Assembly: GCA_021810815.1 (NCBI GenBank)
Contig: JAJZHR010000031.1
Span: forward strand, 1-5,331
Direction of reading: 5' to 3'
Length of the DNA stretch: 5,331 bases
From: Acidobacteriota bacterium
GTDB lineage: Bacteria; Acidobacteriota; Terriglobia; Terriglobales; Acidobacteriaceae
Under the pieces are notes generated by a model that did not search any database, was not told the origin of the DNA, and saw only the letters and a list, made by a program, of their open reading frames with translations. How positions within the stretch are numbered: the first letter of the stretch is position 1; every line of letters starts with the position of its first letter. This document shows, piece by piece, positions 1 through 5,331 of the stretch. The translations under genes and the position numbers were made by a program.

Positions 1-953
1 TTCGGAAGAAGCAGCTTGCCATCGCCTATTTGAAGGGGCATCCAGATATAGCGGGAGTCCCAGAGTGTTTTCGGCGTCCAGCGGTCGCCCATGTAAATGA
101 CGGAGGTGCTCTTGCGGCCGACCACCTTCAGCAGCATGCTCGACTGCGAATCATAGGTGTTGGTTTCTGGCGGAGCGATATTCTTCATTTCACTCCAGGG
201 CCCGGCGATGCTTGTTGCCACCGCATAGACATTCGGGTTGGGCCGCCAGCCCGTCATATGCGAGCCGACGACGTAATAGAGGCCGTTGTAGTGGACGACT
301 GCGCCTCCCTCCAGCGGAGCTTTGATGAAGCTCACTTCCTTCTCCACGCTCATGGAGTCCGCGGATAGCTTCGCAATAAAAAATCCATGCGTGGGGCGGG
401 ATTCGAAGATGAGGTACGCGGATCCATCGTCGTCGATAAACTGGCCGATGTCGCGGCTTTCCTGGCCGAGCGGACGGAAGCTCTTCACATACTTGTAAGT
501 CCCATCCACTTTGTCGCTGACGGCGACGGCAACTCGCGCAAGCTTGTAGCTGGGCGAATCGAGGTGCATATACAGGACGAACTTTTTCGTCTGACGGTTG
601 TAGAACACCTTCGGGCGCTCCAGAACCCATCGGCCGCCAATATGCTCCGGATCCGCGATCGCCAGCACCTGCTTGCGAAATTTCCAATGCGAAAGATCGT
701 GCGATGAATAGCACGAGACATAGCGCTTGTCAGGGTCGTTGGATGGGGAGCGGTCTTCGCCAAACCAGAAGTAGGTGTTCTTCAACCGAAGGATGCCGCC
801 GCCGTGCGCCTGTATCTCCTGGCCGCGGTTGTCCAGCCACGGCTCACCGGGTTGGATCCAGGCTTGCTTTTGAGCAAGCAGAGGCGTCGATGGGGGAAAT
901 ACCGCAGCGGCGAAGAGGATTGCCAATAGCCCGAGTAGCGTCCGACTGTGCAT
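1..953 (-). CDS. Secreted glycoside hydrolase family 43, exo-beta-1,3-galactanase-like (3' end cut by window edge)
   Basis: Translation leftward from ATG 953 stays open for 317 codons to the window edge, so the C-terminus is missing. Residues 1-27 form a signal peptide: short basic start, hydrophobic TLLGLLAILFAAAVF, likely cleavage LLA|Q, so the enzyme is exported. The GH43 five-bladed propeller begins near residue 40 with EIQAHGGGIL, then YFWFGED (61-67), LERPKV (111-116), SRDIGQFIDDDG (166-177), LEGGAVV (214-220), GSHMTGW (230-236) and YDSQSS (267-272). These motifs match the GH43 subfamily of galactan 1,3-beta-galactosidases. From memory, the fungal enzyme Pc1,3Gal43A uses Glu102, Glu208 and Gln263. 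Glu112, Glu215 and Gln270 here have nearly the same spacing, with Gln as the unusual base. The likely role is releasing galactose from beta-1,3-galactan (arabinogalactan side-chain backbone); substrate is inferred. ATG 953 is preferred over in-frame ATG 974 because GGAAGG lies 9 nt upstream. The LacI gene upstream on the same strand is a plausible regulator. The GH43 family call is secure and the exact specificity less so. Confidence 0.88.
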   Translation of the reverse strand, partial: MHSRTLLGLLAILFAAAVFPPSTPLLAQKQAWIQPGEPWLDNRGQEIQAHGGGILRLKNTYFWFGEDRSPSNDPDKRYVSCYSSHDLSHWKFRKQVLAIADPEHIGGRWVLERPKVFYNRQTKKFVLYMHLDSPSYKLARVAVAVSDKVDGTYKYVKSFRPLGQESRDIGQFIDDDGSAYLIFESRPTHGFFIAKLSADSMSVEKEVSFIKAPLEGGAVVHYNGLYYVVGSHMTGWRPNPNVYAVATSIAGPWSEMKNIAPPETNTYDSQSSMLLKVVGRKSTSVIYMGDRWTPKTLWDSRYIWMPLQIGDGKLLLP

Positions 954-962
954 GGTTGCTGG

Positions 963-968
963 CCTTCC
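963..968 (-). promoter_or_regulatory. Ribosome binding site of the GH43 gene
   Basis: On the minus strand GGAAGG lies 9 nt upstream of ATG 953. The alternative in-frame ATG at 974 has no purine-rich Shine-Dalgarno match before it, and using it would only add seven residues before the signal peptide. This site decides the start. Confidence 0.5.
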
Positions 969-1005
969 ATTCATAGTTTCAATGCCACATCAGGGGAGCT
1001 TCGAA

Positions 1006-1305
1006 TCACAACATGGCGAGGGTCGCGGAGTCGAAGCGGACCTCTGTTGCTATCTCGCCCAGGCCGGAGCTGAGAAAGATGCCGGCGGCCATCTTGCCGG
1101 CAGGTGCGTGAACTGCCGCAAGCTCCGACCATGTTATGCCATCCCGCGAAGTGGCCGCGCGAAACATCCCTTGCACGCGCTGGAGTCGGAGCCAAAGCGG
1201 TTCAACGACTCGTCCGTACTTGATCGCAGGGGCCGCCAACTCCTGCGCGCCTATCGACTGCAGGTCTGCTCCGTCTCCTCGCGGAAGATGAGGGAGGTTG
1301 ACCAT
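1006..1305 (-). pseudogene. Relic or fragment of a concanavalin/LamG-like (DUF1349-like) C-terminal domain
   Basis: A 99-codon reading frame from ATG 1305 to TGA 1006. The stretch LWLRLQRVQGMFRAATSRDG (about residues 37-56), followed by ITWSEL, resembles the usual core of DUF1349/laminin-G-like sandwich domains (WLRL-R-G--F-A-YS-DG--W). The ending GIFLSSG...ATEVRFDSATL resembles their closing strands (VGLAVSSG...ATA-FDN). Such domains usually sit at the C-terminus of larger secreted carbohydrate-active proteins. Here there is no signal peptide and no N-terminal domain, and the frame is closed upstream by TGA 1405-1407, so most of a protein is missing. Protein-like pieces in the other two minus frames lie just upstream (to about 1540), suggesting frameshift decay. 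GGAG stands 8 nt before ATG 1305, so a short expressed protein is not excluded. The family resemblance is from motif memory only; confidence is moderate. Confidence 0.42.
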
Positions 1306-1401
1306 GCGGGGTGCTCCGATTGGCCGGTTCGCAAGGGTGCTGCCCAGATGTTCAAGAGGCTGATCGAGAGGCTGGCGTATGCGGGGTCGCCGTGACGCAC
1401 C

Positions 1402-1434
1402 ACATCAACGCGGATGGATAGGCCGCGTTGATGT
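1402..1434. repeat. Perfect 12-bp inverted repeat with 9-nt loop
   Basis: The left arm ACATCAACGCGG (1402-1413) is the exact reverse complement of CCGCGTTGATGT (1423-1434). The loop is ATGGATAGG. In RNA this is a stable 12-bp stem in either direction. No run of T follows on either strand, so it is not a standard intrinsic terminator. It lies about 93 bases beyond the lacI stop, within the decayed region, where it could act as an mRNA 3'-end stabiliser, a factor-dependent termination aid, a protein-binding dyad, or a scar of rearrangement. The symmetry is certain; the function is unknown. Confidence 0.8.
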
Positions 1435-1526
1435 CGCTGTCGAAGTACTGAAACCGCACATTTGGATTGCGCCCAAGCTTCAGAGCTGCGAGTTGAATCT
1501 CGCCCTGCTCCGAGGACCCTCTTGGA

Positions 1527-2570
1527 TCAGGGCTCGAGCCTCTTGTGGGGGCCGCAGGAACCCCGGATCATGAGCCTGGTGGGGAGAAGAATCTTGGCCG
1601 GAGATGCGCCAGAGGCGCCCTTCTGCTGGTTCTGAATTCGTTCCAGCAGCAGGCCCATCGCGCGTCGGGCCAATTCCACAGGCGACTGCGCAACCGTGGT
1701 GAGCGGAGGCGTCACAACGTCGGCCAGGTCGAAATCATCGAAACCGATGAGGGCCATGTCCTCAGGAATGCGCACCTTTTGCTCTGCCAAGGCCTTAAGC
1801 AGGAAGACCGAAGTTCGGTGATTCAGAGAGAAGATGGCGGTGGGGCGGCTTTTGCTGGCCATCATTTCGATGAGCCACTGGCGCACGCCGTCCAGCGTCA
1901 GCAACTCGAGCGTGATTTGGGTCTTCAGCCCGGAGGCATTCATCTGCGCGCTGTATCCCTGGATGCGCTCATGGATGGTGTAGGTCTTCTCGTCATATCC
2001 AACGCACGCGATGCGACGGTGGCCATGCTGAATCAGGTGTTGTACTGCCTCCTCGGCGCCGGCCCTGTTCTCCACCAGAATGCAATCGGTGTTCAGGCCC
2101 GGAAGGGGACGGTCGAAGGCCACAATCGCGAGCCCGGTGCCCTGCAAATGGTGGAGTCGGTCGTCGCCAGGGAGCGTGGAGGTGACGATCAGAAGTCCCG
2201 AGACTTTTCTGCTGGACATGAGTTCTGCCTGTTGAACCTCCAGGTCCGCGTCGCGCTCTGAGGAGACGACGAGCGTCATATAGCCATGGGCTCTGGCGAT
2301 CTGCTGCACCGTGTGGGCGCATGAGGCGAAGAAGATGTCTGACAAATCCGGCACGATCAAGCCAATCATCTTGGCCCGCTGGCCTTTCAGCAGGCGAGCT
2401 GCTTCATTCTGCTGATAGCCAAGCTGCGCGATCGCCGCCTCGACCTTCTTCCGGGTGGAGGGGCGAACCGATGGATGATTGTTCGTAACACGTGAAACCG
2501 TCATCAGACCCACGCGCGCAAGTTTCGCAACTTCGCGGATCGTCGGCCTTCTAGCTTCAGGGTTCTTCAT
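1527..2570 (-). CDS. LacI-family transcriptional regulator
   Basis: The 347-residue protein has the standard length and layout of the LacI/GalR family. The DNA-binding helix-turn-helix is at residues 9-30 (TIREVAKLARV, then MTVSRVTN), the hinge helix around 54-63 (QNEAARLLKG), and a periplasmic-binding-protein-like sensor core fills 68 to the end. Family landmarks include MIGLIVPDLSDIFF (68-81), AFDRP (151-155, where Asp-Arg commonly contacts sugars), HGHRRIACVGY (182-192) and IGFDDFDLADVVTPPLTTV (275-293). One small deviation is Gly21 in the turn, where Ser is common. ATG 2570 is preferred over the longer in-frame ATG 2585 because TGAGG lies 6 nt before it and nothing comparable precedes 2585. 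It probably represses sugar-utilisation genes and responds to a galactan- or arabinogalactan-derived sugar. That ligand is inferred from the GH43 gene on the same strand. It is divergent from the ArsR gene. Confidence 0.95.
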   Translation of the reverse strand: MKNPEARRPTIREVAKLARVGLMTVSRVTNNHPSVRPSTRKKVEAAIAQLGYQQNEAARLLKGQRAKMIGLIVPDLSDIFFASCAHTVQQIARAHGYMTLVVSSERDADLEVQQAELMSSRKVSGLLIVTSTLPGDDRLHHLQGTGLAIVAFDRPLPGLNTDCILVENRAGAEEAVQHLIQHGHRRIACVGYDEKTYTIHERIQGYSAQMNASGLKTQITLELLTLDGVRQWLIEMMASKSRPTAIFSLNHRTSVFLLKALAEQKVRIPEDMALIGFDDFDLADVVTPPLTTVAQSPVELARRAMGLLLERIQNQQKGASGASPAKILLPTRLMIRGSCGPHKRLEP

Positions 2571-2576
2571 ATATCG

Positions 2577-2581
2577 CCTCA
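2577..2581 (-). promoter_or_regulatory. Ribosome binding site of the LacI-family gene
   Basis: Minus-strand TGAGG is separated by 6 nt (CGATAT) from ATG 2570. It falls inside the five extra codons of the longer ATG 2585 version, which argues that 2570 is the true start. Confidence 0.5.
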
Positions 2582-2594
2582 GCATAAACTATGC
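2582..2594. repeat. 13-bp dyad near the lacI start, candidate autoregulatory operator
   Basis: GCATA (2582-2586) and TATGC (2590-2594) are exact inverted arms around AAC. It sits 12 bases upstream of the preferred lacI ATG, in the leader region where autoregulators often bind. However, LacI-family operators usually have a central CG and A/T-rich flanks of the TGNAANCG type, which this lacks. The symmetry is seen; the operator role is a weak inference. Confidence 0.25.
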
Positions 2595-2624
2595 GGTTCC
2601 CGCTCTCTCCGCTCCTGAAAATGA

Positions 2625-2652
2625 TTGCTGGAATATTCGCATGTGGTAATAT
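2625..2652 (+). promoter_or_regulatory. Sigma70-like promoter for the arsR gene, with an overlapping dyad
   Basis: TTGCTG (2625-2630) as -35 and TAATAT (2647-2652) as -10 are 16 bp apart, which would put transcription start near 2659 and leave a short leader before the AAGAGGG ribosome site. The spacer and -10 are covered by an imperfect dyad, ATATT (2633-2637), ten bases, AATAT (2648-2652), with 7 of 10 positions paired. ArsR-family proteins typically repress by binding AT-rich dyads over their own promoter, so this is the best candidate operator. A perfect 8-bp palindrome, GAATATTC, also lies at 2631-2638. Confidence 0.4.
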
Positions 2653-2662
2653 ACATTCAAAC

Positions 2663-2669
2663 AAGAGGG
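2663..2669 (+). promoter_or_regulatory. Ribosome binding site of the ArsR-family gene
   Basis: AAGAGGG is 5 nt upstream of ATG 2675. This strong site fixes the start and excludes the longer frame from ATG 2591, whose extra 28 residues are unlike any ArsR N-terminus and would be translated from the promoter region. Confidence 0.7.
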
Positions 2670-2674
2670 CGCAC

Positions 2675-3019
2675 ATGCAGGATCCGCTACGCCGATTCAA
2701 AGCCGATATCTTCCAGGCGCTTGCTCATCCGACGCGGATCGCGATTCTGGAGCTGCTGGGTGAAGGAGAACTCTCTGCCGGCGCTCTGATTGAAAAGCTT
2801 GGGATGGAGCAGGCGAATGTTTCCCAGCATCTTGCCGTCCTGCGCGCCAAGCAGCTCGTGACCAACCGCAAGGTTGGCAATCAGGTGTTCTACTCGGTTC
2901 GAGACCCCATCATCATCGAGGTTCTGCGGCTGATGCGATCCTTCTTTCATGCTCACCTGAAAGAGGCGATGGGGATGCTGGACGAGATGCAGAAAGACCT
3001 GGCGGAGTCTGGCCGATGA
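2675..3019 (+). CDS. ArsR/SmtB-family winged-helix transcriptional regulator, cysteine-free
   Basis: The 114-residue protein matches the typical ArsR/SmtB size and fold. FQALAHPTRIAILELLGEGE (13-32) is the family's opening helix pair. Helix 3 is at about 34-42, the recognition helix is MEQANVSQHLAVLRAKQLV (44-62), and the beta-wing is NRKVGNQVFYSV (64-75). A C-terminal helix (80-110, IIEVLRLMRSFFHAHLKEA) likely makes the dimer. There is no cysteine in the whole protein, so neither the ELCVCDL metal site of ArsR/CadC nor the paired cysteines of BigR/SqrR-type sulfide sensors are present. It must sense something else or act without a thiol. It lies 127 bases upstream of the hyf genes on the same strand, which suggests cotranscription or direct control of that operon. 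The specific signal cannot be named. Confidence 0.93.
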   Translation: MQDPLRRFKADIFQALAHPTRIAILELLGEGELSAGALIEKLGMEQANVSQHLAVLRAKQLVTNRKVGNQVFYSVRDPIIIEVLRLMRSFFHAHLKEAMGMLDEMQKDLAESGR

Positions 3020-3044
3020 GCTTCTGCGAGCAACGGTTTTCAGG

Positions 3045-3095
3045 CAGCCTGTTTGGACGCGGGCTTCTCTTGCGGGCAAGCCATTCCTCAGGCTG
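3045..3095 (+). repeat. Nested inverted repeats in the arsR-hyfB leader
   Basis: CAGCCTG (3045-3051) pairs exactly with CAGGCTG (3089-3095). Inside it, GGCTT (3062-3066) pairs with AAGCC (3078-3082). Together they could fold as an outer 7-bp and inner 5-bp stem in the transcript between arsR and hyfB. No T-run follows, so this is not an ordinary terminator. A role in mRNA processing or in lowering expression of hyfB relative to arsR is possible; short repeats like these can also arise by chance. Confidence 0.25.
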
Positions 3096-3135
3096 TGCCT
3101 TGGTGCATGCTTTGCTCTCTGAGATCAGGGAGACA

Positions 3136-3139
3136 GAGG
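3136..3139 (+). promoter_or_regulatory. Ribosome binding site supporting a TTG start for hyfB
   Basis: GAGG lies 7 nt upstream of TTG 3147. An in-frame TGA stop at 3120-3122 closes the frame upstream and no ATG or GTG occurs between it and 3147. The TTG is therefore the first possible start and the only one at good distance from this site. Confidence 0.55.
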
Positions 3140-3146
3140 TTTCGCA

Positions 3147-5186
3147 TTGATCGCTCACTCTTGGATATCCAGCGCGGAAGTGGTCTTATCGACCCGTGGT
3201 CTCCATTTCCTTCTGGTGATGGTGGCGGTTTGGACGATTCTTGGCCTTGCGGGACTGCTGCGGCCACGCAGTTTGCGATTCACCGCGCATCTGCTGTTTC
3301 CGCTCGGGGCTGTGGCATGCCTCGGCGTTGCGCTTCTGGCGGGGATTTTTCTCGCCTCAGGCCACGCGCCTGAAGTCATGGTGCTTCCGCTCGGCCTGCC
3401 CGATTTGCCATTCCACGTGCGTCTGGACGCTCTGTCTGGCTTCTTTCTGTTGCTGCTGGGCCTGGCTGGGGCGGGCATTTCAACCTTTGCGGCAGGCTAC
3501 TTCCGATCTGGCGAAGGCACGTCGCCGGCGTTTCTTTGCCTGCAATATCATGTGTTTCTCGCCAGCATGGTGATGGTCATCCTGGCCGACGACGCCTACC
3601 TCTTCATGGTCGCGTGGGAGACGATGGCGCTGAGCTCGTACTTCCTGGTCACGTCGCAGCACCGGATTCCGGAAATCCGCCGCGCCGGTTTCCTCTATCT
3701 CATCATGGCCCATGTGGGCGCTATCTGCATTCTGCTCAGCTTCGGCGTGCTCCAGGGCGGCAAGTGGCTGTTCACCTTCGATGCGATGCGCGGAGCCTCG
3801 CTCACGCCCTACTGGGCGACCACCGCATTTCTGCTGGCGCTGGTCGGCTTTGGAGCCAAGGCAGGCCTGGTGCCGCTGCACGTTTGGCTGCCGGAAGCGC
3901 ATCCCGCAGCTCCATCGCCGGTGTCGGCCATGATGAGCGGCATCATGCTGAAGACCGCCGTCTACGGCATGTTGCGCATCACGTTTGATCTGCTGCACGT
4001 CCGCTTCTGGCAATGGGGCGTGCTGATGCTCGCGCTTGGCCTGTTCTCCGGCCTCTTCGGAGCGATCTTTGCTGCGGTCCAGACGGATATGAAGCGCCTG
4101 CTGGCCTATTCTTCGATTGAGAATATCGGGATCATCTTCACGGGCGTCGGCCTTGCGGTGCTGTTCGAGTCGTGCCATTTGCCCCTGTTCGCGGCGCTTG
4201 CCCTGAGCGCGGCTTTGATCCACTCCCTGAACCATTCTCTTTTCAAGAGCCTCCTCTTTCTAGCCACCGGCTCCGTGCTGCACTCAACCAACCAGCGCAG
4301 TCTGGGCAAGCTGGGAGGCCTGATTCGCCGCATGCCGTGGGTTGCCGCGCTGGCGCTGGTGGGCACGCTGGCCATCGCTGGACTGCCGCCGCTCAATGGC
4401 TTCGTCTCCGAGTGGCTGCTTTTGCAGTCCTTCCTGTTCACCCCGCGTATTCCCCACGCGTTCCTCAACATGCTGATTCCGCTGGGCGCCGCCATGCTCG
4501 CCTTGACCGCTGCATTGGCGGCCTACGTGATGGTGAAGTTCTATGGCGTGATCTTCCTCGGCCAGCATCGAGAGGCATCGTTGGATCAGGCCCATGATGC
4601 GGGTTGGCTGGAACGCATGGGCCTGGGCTGGCTGGCGCTCGGCTGCATCGTGATCGGAGTCATGCCGCAGCTCGCGCTCCGGGCGGCGGGCACGGTGACT
4701 GGAGCGCTGCTGGGCCAACAGGTAAGCCTCAGTTCGCCCTTCTGGTGGATTGCGCCCATCGCGAAAGAGAACGCGTCCTATAGCGGCCTGCTGCTGCTTG
4801 CTGGAATTGTTGGCGTGGTGGGCGCCGCTTTCGTGCTGGTGCGGATTCTCGCCCACGGGCGCATGCGCAGAACGGCCCCTTGGGATTGCGGCTATCCGTG
4901 GCAGACCTCGCGGATGCAGGATACCGCCGAAGGCTTTGGGCAGCCCATACGCCACATGTTCGGCACCTTCTTCGGAATGGAGCGCGAGCTGCCGTCGCCG
5001 ACGGATGCCGCTCCTCACTACCGCATCCATATCGAGGACCGCCTGTGGGGAGCGCTCTATCTGCCCATCGCGCGGAATGTGCAACGCCTCGCGGATTGGA
5101 TCGGCCTGCTGCAGGGCGGCAGGCTGTCGATCTACCTTCTCTATAGCTTCCTGACCTTGCTTGCCCTGCTGGTGTTTGTCCTATGA
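3147..5186 (+). CDS. hyfB: Hydrogenase-4 / formate hydrogenlyase type membrane subunit B (antiporter-like)
   Basis: This 679-residue polytopic membrane protein is close in length to E. coli HyfB (about 670). It belongs to the Mrp-antiporter/NuoL-NuoM-NuoN family and would form the proton-translocating part of a membrane complex in the inner membrane. Hydrophobic segments run through most of the protein. Key features are Glu158 in AWETMALSSY; Lys238 in GFGAKAGLVPLHVWLPEAHP; Lys269 in SGIMLK; His359, His363 and Lys367 in LIHSLNHSLFKSLLF; the broken-helix motif GLPPLNGFVSEW (412-423); and Lys464. The C-terminal part WDCGYPWQTSRMQDTAEGFG (579-598) plus QPIRHMF is the hallmark separating HyfB/HycC from NuoL. 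The last helix is 661-679. Start is TTG 3147, with GAGG 7 nt upstream and an in-frame stop at 3120. Its stop overlaps the next start by ATGA. HyfB is preferred over HycC because of operon order; the functional split between them cannot be judged here. Confidence 0.93.
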   Translation: MIAHSWISSAEVVLSTRGLHFLLVMVAVWTILGLAGLLRPRSLRFTAHLLFPLGAVACLGVALLAGIFLASGHAPEVMVLPLGLPDLPFHVRLDALSGFFLLLLGLAGAGISTFAAGYFRSGEGTSPAFLCLQYHVFLASMVMVILADDAYLFMVAWETMALSSYFLVTSQHRIPEIRRAGFLYLIMAHVGAICILLSFGVLQGGKWLFTFDAMRGASLTPYWATTAFLLALVGFGAKAGLVPLHVWLPEAHPAAPSPVSAMMSGIMLKTAVYGMLRITFDLLHVRFWQWGVLMLALGLFSGLFGAIFAAVQTDMKRLLAYSSIENIGIIFTGVGLAVLFESCHLPLFAALALSAALIHSLNHSLFKSLLFLATGSVLHSTNQRSLGKLGGLIRRMPWVAALALVGTLAIAGLPPLNGFVSEWLLLQSFLFTPRIPHAFLNMLIPLGAAMLALTAALAAYVMVKFYGVIFLGQHREASLDQAHDAGWLERMGLGWLALGCIVIGVMPQLALRAAGTVTGALLGQQVSLSSPFWWIAPIAKENASYSGLLLLAGIVGVVGAAFVLVRILAHGRMRRTAPWDCGYPWQTSRMQDTAEGFGQPIRHMFGTFFGMERELPSPTDAAPHYRIHIEDRLWGALYLPIARNVQRLADWIGLLQGGRLSIYLLYSFLTLLALLVFVL

Positions 5187-5331
5187 GCCTGATCACCATG
5201 GTGCGTCAGTTCGGCGAGGTGTTGCTCGCCATCGCAGTTGCGCCGCTGTTTGCCGGGTGGATCGGGCAATGCAGGGCATGGCTGCAAAGCCGCTCCGCGC
5301 CTCCGTTGACGCAGCCGTACCGGATGCTGCG
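5183..5331 (+). CDS. hyfC: Hydrogenase-4 component C / NuoH-like membrane subunit (5' part only)
   Basis: ATG 5183 overlaps the hyfB stop by ATGA, the arrangement of translationally coupled genes. The 49 codons visible before the window edge encode a hydrophobic first helix (VLLAIAVAPLFAGWIG, 13-28), then an amphipathic stretch ending APPLTQPYRML (39-49). The PPL-QPYR motif right after helix 1 is characteristic of the HyfC/HycD/NuoH family (usual length about 310), which forms the membrane anchor beside the catalytic arm and the quinone or electron-transfer site. Position directly after hyfB matches the known hyfB-hyfC order. Everything beyond residue 49 is outside the window, so integrity cannot be judged. 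Confidence 0.85.
   Translation, partial: MSLITMVRQFGEVLLAIAVAPLFAGWIGQCRAWLQSRSAPPLTQPYRML

Larger units (their letters stand above)
954..1526. other. 573-base stretch without a convincing intact gene, between lacI and GH43
   Basis: No complete gene is supported here. It contains, in minus-strand order: an open frame with no ATG near its start (about 1568 to TGA 1352-1354, overlapping the end of lacI), reading LAALKLGRNPNVRFQYFDSD before the hairpin; a second frame (to TAG 1251-1253) reading DPAYASLSISLLNIW; and the third-frame domain relic at 1006-1305. A perfect 12-bp inverted repeat sits at 1402-1434. Together these look like one decayed leftward gene, possibly a carbohydrate-active protein that once lay between the regulator and GH43. 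No intrinsic terminator with a T-tract was found on either strand. The plus-strand frame 952-1395 is judged an antisense shadow. Confidence 0.4.

Noticed and set aside
190..714. 174-codon minus-strand frame and overlapping plus-strand frames 30-368 and 387-707
   Set aside because: They are off-frame shadows of the GH43 gene, whose frame carries the signal peptide and family motifs but is open at the window edge.
952..1395. 147-codon plus-strand open frame opposite the relic
   Set aside because: It starts inside the GH43 start region on the other strand, its protein is basic and cysteine-scattered with no recognisable domain, and it looks like an antisense shadow of GC-rich DNA.
1545..2261. 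238-codon plus-strand frame
   Set aside because: It lies wholly antisense within the LacI gene, and the composition (His, Arg and Gly rich without hydrophobic core) is typical of a GC-rich reverse-strand shadow.
2591..2674. Longer arsR start at ATG 2591
   Set aside because: The extra 28 residues are unlike ArsR proteins, overlap the likely promoter, and lack a ribosome site, whereas ATG 2675 has AAGAGGG 5 nt upstream.
3031..3043. LacI-operator-like string GCAACGGTTTTCA just after arsR
   Set aside because: Only a partial match to the CG-centred LacI-family pattern, not symmetric, and placed in front of hyfB instead of a sugar gene.
3480..5084. Long minus-strand frames (3480-4235 and 4284-5084)
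   Set aside because: Both are antisense to hyfB. Their Gln, His and Arg rich sequences mirror codons for hydrophobic helices and show no family motifs.
1..5331. tRNA, rRNA, CRISPR array, insertion sequence or toxin-antitoxin pair
   Set aside because: No cloverleaf, regularly spaced direct repeats, transposase motifs or small paired genes were seen on either strand.

Overview
The window looks like chromosomal DNA of a GC-rich soil-type bacterium. The protein styles (secreted GH43 galactanase-like enzyme, LacI regulator, Hyf-type membrane complex) suggest Acidobacteriota, class Terriglobia. That placement is an inference from protein character only; no marker gene is present.

Layout: the left half (1-2570) is transcribed leftward and is a sugar-utilisation block. 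A LacI-family regulator (2570-1527) comes first. It is followed by about 570 bases without a convincing intact gene (1526-954), and then by a secreted glycoside hydrolase of family 43 (953 to beyond position 1) that runs off the left edge. The GH43 sequence carries the signature of the exo-beta-1,3-galactanase branch (Glu112, Glu215 and Gln270 at the family spacing). The 570-base stretch holds a relic: the C-terminal part of a concanavalin/laminin-G-like (DUF1349-like) domain in one frame, protein-like pieces in two other frames upstream, and a perfect 12-bp inverted repeat.

The right half (2675-5331) is transcribed rightward. It starts with a small cysteine-free ArsR-family regulator (2675-3019). 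After a 127-base leader comes a complete HyfB-like subunit (proton-pumping, antiporter-like membrane subunit of hydrogenase-4/formate hydrogenlyase type complexes; TTG start at 3147, stop at 5186). The 5' end of a HyfC-like subunit follows (5183 to beyond 5331), overlapping the hyfB stop by ATGA. These are the first genes of an operon for a membrane-bound energy-converting complex. The genes that would show whether it is a real [NiFe] hydrogenase or a cysteine-less relative lie outside the window.

The two blocks are divergent and share a 104-base intergenic region (2571-2674) with a sigma70-like promoter and two small dyads. The simplest reading is that LacI controls the galactan enzyme and that ArsR controls itself and perhaps the hyf operon. 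I found no tRNA, rRNA, CRISPR array, insertion sequence or convincing intrinsic terminator. The most unusual points are the pairing of an ArsR regulator with a Hyf operon and the decayed gene between lacI and GH43.
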